Source of the DNA: Buxus sempervirens
Lineage: Eukaryota > Streptophyta > Magnoliopsida > Buxales > Buxaceae
Assembly: GCA_947561395.2 (NCBI GenBank)
Contig: OX387185.1
Coordinates: forward strand, 30,918,213 to 30,982,212
Direction of reading: 5' to 3'
DNA length: 64,000 nt
Each line of letters begins with the position of its first letter. Within the stretch, counting starts at the first letter, position 1. Below, one piece after another: positions 10,552 through 19,745 of this stretch. The position numbers were made by a program, and so were the translations under genes. The notes beneath the pieces were generated by a model, which was given only the letters and a program-made list of their open reading frames with translations, did no database searches and had not been told where the DNA came from.

Positions 10552-10828
10552 GGCTCGAGCTCTTGATCTGGTTACAGGAGCTATGATTGCGAGTGTATTA
10601 GTACCTGGCAAAATAAAGATAAAATATCAGTGCCAATTTAATCTCATTCACATGTCTAGGTATACTTATGTGCAAGCTGGGTGAACACGAGTTTGGATTT
10701 TTTTTTTATTTATTTATTTATTTGCTTCTTTTTTTTATTTTTTTTATTTTATTTTATTTTATTTTTTTTTGAATTGAATTGTTGGAATATTCTAGGGCTT
10801 CCAACAGATCCCACAAAAGAGAGAAAGG

Positions 10829-11648
10829 TCTGAAATTCAAAGGCTTTCAGAGGCCCGGGTTTTTTTTTTTTTTGAAAGGTCTGAAATTCAGAGGCTTTCA
10901 GAGGCCCAGGGATATTTTTGGAAAAGGTCTGAAATTCAGAGGCTTTCAGAGGCCCAGGGATGTTTTGATGAAAGTCTGAAATTCAAAGGCTTTCAGAGGC
11001 CCAAAAGGAAAAGGTCTGAAATTTAAAGGCTTTCAGAGGCCCAAAAGATCTGAAATTCAAAGGCTTTCAGAGGCCCAAAAGTTCTGAAATTCAAAGGCTT
11101 TCAGAGGCCCAAAAGAAAAAGGTCTGAAATTCAAAGGCTTTCAGAGGCCCAAAAATTCTGAAATTCAAAGGCTTTCAGAGGCCCAAAAGAAAAAGGTCTG
11201 AAATTCAAAGGCTTTCAGAGGCCCAAAAGTTCTGAAATTCAAAGGCTTTCAGAGGCCCAAAAGAAAAAGGTCTGAAATTCAAAGGCTTTCAGAGGCCCAA
11301 AAGTTCTGAAATTCAAAGGCTTTCAGAGGCCCAGAAGATCTGAAATTCAAAGGCTTTCAGAGGCCCAGGGATTTTTGAGAAAAAGTCTGAAATTCAAAGG
11401 CTTTCAGAGGCCCAGGGATTTTTGAGAAAAAGTCTGAAATTCAAAGGCTTTCAGAGGCCCAGGGATTTTTTGAGAAAAAATCTGAAATTCAAAGGCTTTT
11501 AGAGGCCCAGGGATTTTTGAGAAAAATCTGAAATTCAAAGGCTTTCAGAGGCCCAGGATTTTTTTTGAAAAATCTGAAATTCAAAGGCTTTCAGAGGCCC
11601 AAGAGTTTTGAAAAAGTCTGAAATTCAAAGGCTTTCAGAAGCCCAAGG
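10829..11648 (-). repeat. 20-copy minisatellite of hairpin units in the Tat leader
   Basis: Twenty tandem copies of a core that on the plus strand reads TCTGAAATTCAAAGGCTTTCAG then AGGCCC, spaced 34-48 bases apart by variable A/G/T spacers. Each core is an inverted repeat (TCTGAAA / TTTCAGA in element sense) able to form a 7-bp stem with a 10-base loop. Units near 11047-11335 alternate two spacer types, suggesting duplication as dimers. A decayed version lies at 32155-33000 in the second Tat element. Confidence 0.92.
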
Positions 11649-11772
11649 AACCTTTCTCTCACATTTTTTTTTTTGAAGCATTTTATTCAAACTTGTTTCT
11701 CTTTATCATTATTTAAAGGTTAAAAGAATATTTTAGTGGGAAAAACTGATTAAAGTTGAATATTCCGAGAAA

Positions 11773-11910
11773 ACCGTATACACAGTACGGTCCAGCCCTG
11801 CCCGTATTCAAATTACGAGCAAGCCGTGACCGTATGGAAAACACGGGCGAGCCCAGCCCGTATAGGTTATACGGGCAAGCCCAGCCCGTGTACTAAATGC
11901 GGTTTTACGG
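11773..11910 (-). repeat. TACGGGC/GCCCGTA hairpin array in the leader
   Basis: Three to four consecutive stem-loops with arms of type ACGGGC/GCCCGT and 6-8 base loops, at about 45-base spacing and in an AT-rich background. It is the same unit as at 245-375 and 14577-14692, and is degenerate at 31438-31533. Confidence 0.8.
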
Positions 11911-12425
11911 AACTCTGTTATATTTTTCCAGTTTTTACATGGTTTGATCACTTTAATTGCTCATCCAAACGTACGGTTCACCCATTGCAGAGCTTCTAAA
12001 CTGTCCCAAAGTGGACCTTGGCCTATTTGTAAAAACACATGCTTGGGAGGGCACATGTACCCTCCAAATTGACTCCATATTCTAGAATTTGGTACCCTTG
12101 TGTTGCCTCTTGTATGAACATTGGGTAGGATTGATTCTAAACAGAGTTAGAAACTCTTCCTATGGGCTGCACCAATTTTAGAAAATATGCATATTTTGGG
12201 ACCAATTTTATCCCGAACCAATGGGTACCATGACACCCCTATGACATGAAAATAATGCATAACAATAGGATTACCTTGTTACCTTGTTTACCTTCAATAT
12301 GGCATCCGCATTATGCCCCGGTTTGTAAGCCATGCACACGGCCTTCCCACAATCATACAAACCCATATCCCCACGTAATTGTGTACTTTAGCTAAAAACG
12401 TGTAACTCCACCTTCAAGCGTAGGG

Positions 12426-12612
12426 GTTTTGGGTTTTGGCTTAATGGCAACTTAGCACTCAAGCCTAGTGATGACCAGAATCCCAAATCCACGTTATCAT
12501 CACATCATTAGCTCAAAGTTCTAAGGTGAATGTTTTCACTTTCGCTTTCCGAAGTATCGACCTCGTTGCGCCAAGCTACACACATTCGGGTTCAACTTCC
12601 TATAGGTTAAGG
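12426..12612 (-). other. Conserved Tat leader block
   Basis: This block is strongly similar to 30418-30600 on the plus strand of the second Tat element, including GTGTGTAGCTTGGCGCA and GAAAGCGAAAGTGAAAACAT. It is clearly more alike than the flanking leader. A packaging, dimerisation or splicing role is possible; this is inference. Confidence 0.75.
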
Positions 12613-13110
12613 GTAGGCTGTGTAAAAAAATAAAAGGTGCACAGTGCATTGTAAAAATAGGGTGCATTCACAACGTCCCAAACCCTTGCCACTCTTTTCG
12701 CCGCCATGCATAAAGAAACAAAGCCATAATAGGAAATCATATTTAAAATAAACAAGTAACTAAAGCAGTCCTATAGCACCTAAAACATGCTCATAAAAAA
12801 AATCATCTATCATGCAAACATATGATCATGTTATACACCCAAAATCATCATGGAGATCATGCTGAAAATTAAAACATGCTATCATAAAAATATAGCAAGA
12901 AATAAGCATAGTTCAGCAAAACGGACCTCCCCTACGCATGTTTGTAGAAACAATCCTATAAATCAGAATTAAGCATGTTTCTACCCCCATGAATTCTTAA
13001 GCAATAATTCAGATTTAAAACATACTCAACATGCTTAAGAACACAAAATAGCAATCAAATCAAAAAATCAAAAACATGAACTAAAACACCAAAAGGCTCA
13101 AATCCACAAG

Positions 13111-13128
13111 TCCCCAGCAGAGTCGCCA
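13111..13128 (-). other. Primer binding site, tRNA-Arg type
   Basis: In element sense it reads TGGCGACTCTGCTGGGGA, two bases after the LTR end. It is complementary to the 3' end of plant tRNA-Arg (CCCCAGCRGAGTCG plus CCA), the usual Tat/Ogre primer. Confidence 0.88.
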
Positions 13129-14380
13129 GTTGTGAGACATGGGAAAAAAATCAATCTAATGATTTCCTCAATCATCACACGGGATTAAATTAAAACAAAG
13201 AGTCGCCACCATTCAATTTAGGTGTGAATGGACACCAAAATATTAAATAGGCACAAAAGGCAATTTTAGGGCAAAATATCCCTCCTAAGAAAAACAACCA
13301 AAGATGGGTAAGGGGATTAGGTTATGAACAAGGGAAGGTGTTAGGCACCCCTATTCATCCACACAAGGTGGTTGCCAGGTATTTGTTCATGTTAAATTAA
13401 AGGAAAAAGCTTGCTATAAAAATCACACAAAAATCACAAAAAGGCAAAAATATATGGTTTTTTCATATGAATAGTCTGATTGATCCAGAACATTCAAATA
13501 TGATCATACCATTCCTAGGGTTTCATGATCAAAATAAAATTGAGATAAAAATCAAATAAAATCAATTTAAAGTGAAAAATCCAAAAATCTGGTTTCAAGT
13601 CAAAATTCTAGAAATCTGGAAAAATATGATTTTTATAAAATATTTCAAAATTGAACTTGAACAGTTCAGAACATAGATAAAGCCCAAATTTCACATTAAA
13701 TCAGAAAATAAAAACTAAAAATACCCACGTTGATGAAAAACACCAAAAGGGGAGAACTGAGACCGTAGGGTCCTCTCTCAATAATGAAAAACAATTTAAA
13801 AATCATCTCATGAAACCCTAGAATTTATTTTCAGGCTTCTGGATTCAGATCTACCATATTGATCATGATAAATCCAAGATCTTAGCCTAAAACCACAAAA
13901 ATCACGAAAACAGTGCTGTAGGTGCAAAAGTGGCAAAAATCCAAATTTTATCAAAAAGTGGGGATCTCATGCTATGAACATCATAGATTCATGTAATTCA
14001 TTCAGATATATCATAAAAGCATTAAAACATGATCAGGATATTCAAAATAGCTACATCTCACAATTTAGAGCACATGGGGGTCTACCCTACGGATCCACCT
14101 GTTCCCCTTTCCCCTAGTTCTCTCTTCACGTTTTACGGCTAGAGAGACCCTTGAGGTACTTAGAGACAAGTTTAGGAATACAAAAACAGATATGGCCTTA
14201 TTCTACAGCAATAGAGATGATCCTATTACTTCTAGAATTGAAGACAGAAAATAAAAAAGGATAGGGGACTTACCTGGATTGAGCAGGCAGAGCAGCAGGG
14301 ATTCCTTTCCTTCTCTTGGAGCTTCTTAGAATTCCTTGACTTCAAAATTTCGTGGCCCTAAGCTAGAGGAATGAGCCTCT

Positions 14381-14388
14381 ATTTATAG
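14381..14388 (-). promoter_or_regulatory. TATA box of Tat element 1 LTR
   Basis: CTATAAAT in element sense. A hairpin array starts 189 bases upstream and a consensus 5' splice site lies about 110 bases downstream. The TATA boxes at 27792 and 55612 sit at the same place in the sister LTRs. Confidence 0.65.
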
Positions 14389-14576
14389 ACACACCCCAGG
14401 GGCAAGGTTGGTCCAGAAGGATATATCCTGATTCTCAGGATAGAGTGAAATATAGAGATAATGCCCATCCATAGTGGCTTCAGCGAATAAAATACTTAAT
14501 TCGCTCGTTTAAAGATATATTGGACTTCAAATAAAGCTCGGAAATCGAGAGAAGGACCAAACTTGCACGTGTCTGT

Positions 14577-14692
14577 AATGCCCGTAAATGATTTACGGTC
14601 CAATGGTGACCGTATTGGTACTACGGGCGCGCCTGCCCGTAGATATTTTGCGGGCGAGATAGGCCCGTGAAGCCAATACGGGCAAAGCCTGT
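14577..14692 (-). repeat. TACGGGC/GCCCGTA hairpin array in U3
   Basis: Repeated inverted repeats (for example TACGGGCGCGCCTGCCCGTA) ending 189 bases before the LTR TATA box. It is the third copy of this array type within the same element. Confidence 0.8.
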
Positions 14693-14786
14693 TCTTTCTA
14701 TTTTTAGGCTTTTTTGACCTGTTTTAAGCTCTAATTACATGTTTTTATTATTTTCTCATTTGGCAGTGCAATTTGGGGTGTCTACA

Positions 14787-14981
14787 CAACGCACATGGTG
14801 TGTAACAGAATCTCATCCGTAGATAATGTGTGGATTTCAGGTATATTGGTCTTGTCCGTATATATAATACGGTTTGGACAAAACTGTATGATATATATGG
14901 ATACGTTCAATTTATGCAATTTCGCAAAGGCTCGGGATCTGAGCCTTATTTACCCTTCATACCTCTCTCTGGGAGACTCGA
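14787..14981 (+). repeat. Remnant of U3 of second Tat element's LTR
   Basis: A short strip between the LTR of element 1 and the Tekay element. It contains a CCGTA...TACGG inverted repeat (14848-14870) like the U3 arrays. It probably continues at 27669 once the chromovirus is removed, which would put the hairpin about 240 bases before that LTR's TATA box. The start of that LTR was not found, and element 1 may have inserted into it. Confidence 0.45.
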
Positions 14982-15549
14982 TGTCACGCCCCGGAACCAA
15001 GCCTGCCCCTCCAAGGCATAACCCATTCCAGACCGTGGCAAGTGGGCCATTACTCTTAACAAAACACTGAGCAATTTAAAACTTTTTCATAATGAGTGCA
15101 ACTGCAATAGTTTATATATGTGCATATCAAAAGTGCAATCATATATACATTTGAGATGAAATAGAACATGAGAGTTTAGTTACAAAAGACGGGTGACTAG
15201 TCACTCCTCTCAATGTATAGGGTTACAGTTCAAAACTATACAAGTATAACAAAAGAAAATCCTAAGGCCTGTAATAGTCTTCCTCTCTATACCCGATGGC
15301 CTTTTCCTTTCCTTCATCCCCAGCTCGGTCCTTCACACCGGACATCGATGGATCTGAAAAATACGATAGATAACAACTGTGAGACGAATGTCTCAGTAAA
15401 CAACACATGCATGATTCGATAAAACACAGTTCATGTAAATATATCTCGATGAAACCATGACATGCGGGTAATTTTAATACTATAAAATCCACGGCATCTC
15501 ATGTGTCATACAGTAGTGCATGCATGTGCTTTAGTGTACAGTTCATCAA

Positions 15550-17679
15550 ATTTTTTTTTTTTTGGAAGATAAGTCCAAATGTATTAATGATAAAAAGATA
15601 TATACAATGAGATGCCCAAACAAGTTGAGACCAACCAAATCCCCTTAGAGAGGGGAGGCATTACAAGACCAAACAGTGGGCATACCCACCTAAACCATGA
15701 AACAAAGCAGAAGACGACCCTAAAGGGAACAAAAAGCTGTCAAACTAAACAAGAGAGACAGAAAATAAGAGATACATTACAAAATGAAAGAGGGGTAGAC
15801 TCCCCAGGTATCACAAACTTCTCTGTTGCTAGGAGTGTCCTTTAATTTACCCACGAAAGCCCCATACTTACTCCTTATGTCCTCAATAATAAGCGAAGTA
15901 AGGTTTTCGCTAGGCATCGCCTTATTTTGAAACAGTCGCCTATTTCTTTCTCTCCAAATATGATAGACCGTTGCTGCAAGAGAAGACTTTTTAAGCATAG
16001 CAATAAGGTTTTTACCTTTGAAATTCTGGATTGCTCAGTTTAGTTCCACCTCCCATTGCAATGGATTCCTGGAAATGCAACTCTTTCTTAATAAACTTTT
16101 CCATACCTTATTTGAGTAGCGGCAACCAAAAAAAAGATGATCCATGTTCTCCGAGCTAGCTTGGCAAAGCACACATTTGGAATGGTTGATGATGCTACGA
16201 CGAAGCAATAAGTCTTGTGTGAGCAAGCTATGGTGGATTACCATCCAAAGAATAAAGGCATGTCTAGGGATGTTATTAGGATACCACACTAAGTCTGCCC
16301 AAGCAACCTTGGGAGATGCATCTCTCAAGGCTTCATATGCTTGCTTGACTCTGTAATCACCTGTAGTAGAATACAAGCAACAAACTTCATTTAATTCATG
16401 GGAGATGGCAGGGGGAGGATCCCAGGAACCTTCAAAAATTATTGAAGAGACTTTAGCATTGAGGGGGAGTCCTGAGTCATAGATAATTCTTGTTCCAAAT
16501 CTCTGAAATATAGACCCTATTGGGAGCCAATTATCAAACCATAGCCAAGTGAACTCTCCATTGCCAATCCGATAGTGAAGATGGTTGAGAAGGTGGCTTC
16601 TTTGCTTTAAGATTTTCCTTCATTGCCAAGAAGGAGATGCTGGTTGTTGTACCTGCCAAATGCTTCTTCCTTTAAGGTGGTTTTGAGTCGTCCACTCGTA
16701 CCATAAAGAACCATCAGCCTTGACAATTCTCCACAAATATTGAGATATGGTTGCTGCATTCCACTTGTGTAAGTTGATGAGGCCCAAACCTCCCTCATCC
16801 TTCGGGAGGCATACTTTGCTCCAACTTATTGGATTAATTTTCTTTTTCAAATCTGGCCCAGACCAAAGGAAGCACCTGCATAGCCTTTCTAACTCCAAAA
16901 GGACTCCTTTAGGTAGAATAAAGGAGGATAACCAGTAGACAGAGGTTGAGAAAAGAACCGATTTTATGAGTTGGACTCGCCCAGCATAGGACAAAAATCT
17001 AGCTTACCAAGCTTGCACCTTATACTTCATTCGTTGGAGCAACACCTCACAATCCCTTGCTTTTAATCTGGAAGTAATAAGAGGGAGACCCAGGTACTTT
17101 ATAGGTAAGGAACCAAGAGGAACTTGGCAGCTTTGTACAAACAAATCCTGGGTCTCATTCGGAATGGCACAACAAAATAACTGGCTCTTACCTCGATTAA
17201 TCTTCAGCCCCGAGTATGCTCCAAACTTATCTAAGCACCTGAGAATGCATTGGATAGATTTGAGCTCACCTTTGGAGAAGATCATTAAGTCATCAGCAAA
17301 ACAGAGAGCCCTAATGTCCAACTTCTGGCATTTTGGGTGATATTTGAAATCTTGGCCGGCATCCCTTTGTAAAATTCCCATAAACAATTCCATGATAAGC
17401 ACAAAAATGTAAGGTGATAGAGGATCTCCTTGACGGAGACCTCTTGCTCCCTTGAAGAACCCCACAAGGCTTCCATTCATGTTTAAAGAATAGCTAGGAG
17501 TTGATATGCATTCCATGACCCACTTTATAAACTTCTCCGGAAAGTTCATAGCCCTCAATATCATTGGGATAACATCCCAGTTTACTGAATCATATGCCTT
17601 CATTATGTCAATCTTAAGAGCACATCTTGGGCTGCCCTTGTTAAGATGATAGTTATGGAGGAGCTCTTGAGTAATCATG
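15550..17679 (-). mobile_element. 5'-truncated L1-type LINE inside the Tekay 3' LTR
   Basis: About 2.1 kb, poly-A end at the left (T run 15550-15563 on plus), flanked by the 12-base target duplication ACAGTTCATCAA (15538-15549 and 17680-17691). The same site is empty in the other LTR (about 25635), so it inserted after the chromovirus. It encodes the C-terminal half of LINE ORF2: RT with KIDIMKAYDSVNWD, GLRQGDPLSPYIFV and FADDLMIF, then the LINE C-terminal zinc region (CVLCQ) and VYHIWRERNRR. Four open stretches are all in the same frame, separated by three in-frame stops: TAA near 17004, TGA near 16620 and TGA near 16035. The last two fall at positions where Trp is expected. Confidence 0.92.
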
Positions 17680-17759
17680 ACAGTTCATCAATTTATAACA
17701 CTTGTAATCAATAAACATTATAATAAATGTAATGGATCTCAAGCTTGCATGGAGGATAC

Positions 17760-18125
17760 GAGTTCTCTATCTCCAGGCCAGGGTGAACACAGATCCACTA
17801 CCCCCAACCGAGATGAATTGATCCATCTACCCACCAAGACTTACTGATGTGGAAGAGCTTGTTCAATACCCCCAAATTGAGGTGAACCCTGGTTCACTAC
17901 CCCCAATTAAGGTGAACGGCATACATTGCTAATCAATATTCTTTGTCATGAGGAAGCCAGTTCACTACCCCCAAATTGAGGTGAAAACTCGTTTACTACC
18001 CCCAATTGAGGTGAACGGCATATATTGCTTACCGATATTTATTACTCTTGTCAAGGAGCTAGTTCACTACCCCCAGATTGAGGTGAACAATGGTTCACTA
18101 TCCCCGATTGAGGTGAACTGCACAT
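17760..18125 (-). repeat. Palindromic minisatellite in Tekay 3' LTR
   Basis: Repeated GTTCACTACCCCC...GAGGTGAAC, each copy an imperfect palindrome (GTTCAC/GTGAAC), about 7 copies at irregular spacing. It is followed at 18240-18375 by repeated GGGCC-A-GCCC palindromes. The same arrays occur at 25740-26045 and 26145-26290 in the other LTR and, in diverged form, in the solo LTR at 35959-38656. Confidence 0.8.
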
Positions 18126-18778
18126 ATAAAATGTCACACAAATAGACCAATGCCCTAAATACAACTCATCAACTTCTAGGTTATTGCCTCTCATATATTT
18201 CATGTTAAATGTGGGGCTAAAGCCTAGCAGGTCAATAATACTCAATGTCCCTAGGCCACTGCCCTTTTTGTCTCATGGTTCGGATAATGGGCCAAAGCCC
18301 TTGAGGTGGTACAAATGTTGTATGGGCCTATGCCCTTTATCTCGTGGGTCACATATCAGGCCGAAGCCCATAATTCCAGGTGTGGTACACTCAACTTGGT
18401 ATTCAAGGGTAAAAGTTTGGTTTCCAGAGTTTTCTACTCTTCTTGACTCATTTTGGGCAACCTATGCCTCAACTCTTTTGATACTTGTATATCTCGGTCT
18501 TGGTTCTTGATTTCTACTTCTAATGGTTAATTGTCAAGTGTTTGAGGTAGTAGGATCAAGTTATCATATTTATATAGTATTCTGGGACAGAAAACCTCTC
18601 TAAGACATTCTTTGGGAAAACGTACCCAAAATCTTGGTTATTTGGAATTTTGAGTTACTTCCAGTTGGAACACCTTCTAAACACCTAACTCTTACTTATC
18701 CATAGGTTGGATTTGAATAAAATCAAAGGGTGGTTCAATCTGGGCTAAAGGTGTAAATTTTTGGAAATTTTGGTAAGG

Positions 18779-18880
18779 GCGCTCGATAGGTCGCTCGAAT
18801 TGACTTCAAGCGGCTACAATTTTTGCTCTCGGGTTCTTTGTTAAAACAGGGCACTAGAACAGTCGCTCGAGCGGCCATGA
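18779..18880 (-). repeat. CGCTCGAGCG-type CpG-rich array, Tekay 3' LTR
   Basis: A cluster of CGCTCGA / TCGAGCG inverted repeats around a GCTCTCGGGTT segment, in otherwise AT-rich LTR. A related module occurs at 26690-26870, 34395-34560 and 37620-37830. Confidence 0.75.
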
Positions 18881-19728
18881 CTTAAAACTCTATCTAGGTT
18901 TTCTCAGTAGCTCACGAAATCCGATTTTTGGGGATTTGGGGTTTTTCTCAAATCTGATTTTTCTAGGTGTTTTTGGGCTTGAAATCACTCCTAGCATGTG
19001 TAGAAACTTGCTACCTACAAAACCCCTCAAATAAAACTCCCCTATTGGCCCTAGGACTCATTTTCACATCTCAACCCTAACATTCATCTAACATGCGAAA
19101 AATGGCCGAATTCACGAAATAAGGGTTGGGGTGGTGTTACTTATCTCTTGCAAACTCTTTAGCAAGCTTCCTAGATCCCTTTGCAAGCCACGAACAGAAC
19201 TTTTCTTGCCTCTTGGATGATTCCTCCGAAAATCTCCACCAAAAACCCCAAACGAGAATGGCTTCTCTTGGGTTCTTCTTTTCTTTTCCTGCTAACAACT
19301 CCTCCAATGGTTTGGAATAGGATGGAGGACGAAAATGGGGGAAGAATGAAGAGAAGGAGATGAGTGTGGGAGAAAAGAGAAGAGGGAAAGGGTTTTGGTC
19401 GAATTGGGGCGGGGGGGTGTTGGTCGTGAATGGGTTTTCCTCTTGGCTATTTTCACTTAAGTGACTTCCACAGCCACAAATTATTATAGCTTCGCCACTC
19501 CTTCCTCCTACTTGCATGTGGCAACAACACTTAGCAAGTTTTCTCACCATATGAAATCTCATGTTACCAAATGACAGATACTCACCTTCTTAGGCTACTG
19601 ATAGCCCGGAGCTTAGCCACTTTGGCTGGCTTTAGGCTTGAGCTTCTCTAGCTTCACCTACACATCAAGCTCATGAATTAGGGTATGCTAAGGAGGGTAT
19701 GCTAAGGATATTGGAACGGGGTTTCACA

Positions 19729-19745
19729 TTCTACCCTCCTAAAAG
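19729..19745 (-). other. Polypurine tract of Tekay element
   Basis: In element sense AGGAGGGTAGAA directly abuts the 3' LTR, the expected position of the plus-strand primer. Confidence 0.7.

Larger units (their letters stand above)
10612..13110 (-). other. Leader of Tat element 1, non-coding
   Basis: A long leader between primer site and gag. In element sense it holds a 180-bp conserved block, a TACGGGC hairpin array, a 20-copy inverted-repeat minisatellite and A-rich tracts next to gag (10690-10770). No reading frame of interest was found. The same order of parts is seen in the older plus-strand Tat element (29811-33255). Parts are listed separately. Confidence 0.75.
1..14786 (-). mobile_element. 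Tat-clade Ty3/Gypsy retrotransposon (element 1), cut by window edge
   Basis: A large LTR retrotransposon read on the minus strand. Order in element sense: 5' LTR, tRNA-Arg primer site, about 2.5 kb leader, gag-protease, pol with RT, two RNase H domains and integrase, then an extra gene in antisense. The 3' LTR lies beyond base 1. The duplicated RNase H, the DNGS protease and the antisense gene between pol and the 3' LTR are features known from the Tat clade (Ogre/Retand relatives). Its coding regions look whole, with no breaks visible. It cannot be dated because the second LTR is missing. It probably inserted into the U3 of the older plus-strand Tat element whose remains start at 14787. The exact Tat lineage is uncertain. 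Confidence 0.88.
13131..14786 (-). repeat. 5' LTR of Tat element 1
   Basis: About 1.66 kb, in element sense TGTAGACACCCC ... TGTCTCACA. U3 contains a hairpin array (14577-14692). A TATA box (CTATAAAT) lies at 14381-14388. About 110 bases downstream is a perfect 5' splice site (CAG|GTAAGT, intron from 14273). The LTR has the GGCGACTC-type segment and 'GGTGTTAGGCACCCC' block common to Tat LTRs. No open reading frame. Confidence 0.85.
14982..19728 (-). repeat. 3' LTR of Tekay element, interrupted by a LINE
   Basis: Matches 25076-27668 throughout, except for the LINE insertion at 15550-17679, a short duplication of GGGTATGCTAAGG near its start (element sense) and the loss of about 44 bases in the CpG-rich array. 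It holds the same promoter, splice-site and minisatellite features as the other copy. Confidence 0.92.

Noticed and set aside
10829-11648. CRISPR-like array
   Set aside because: Spacers are short, low-complexity and repeated. This is a plant retroelement leader, and the units are a minisatellite.
15262-15492. Full 76-residue LTR frame as a gene
   Set aside because: It runs through the hairpin and the splice-site region, and its upstream part has no counterpart in other LTR families. Only the last residues recur.
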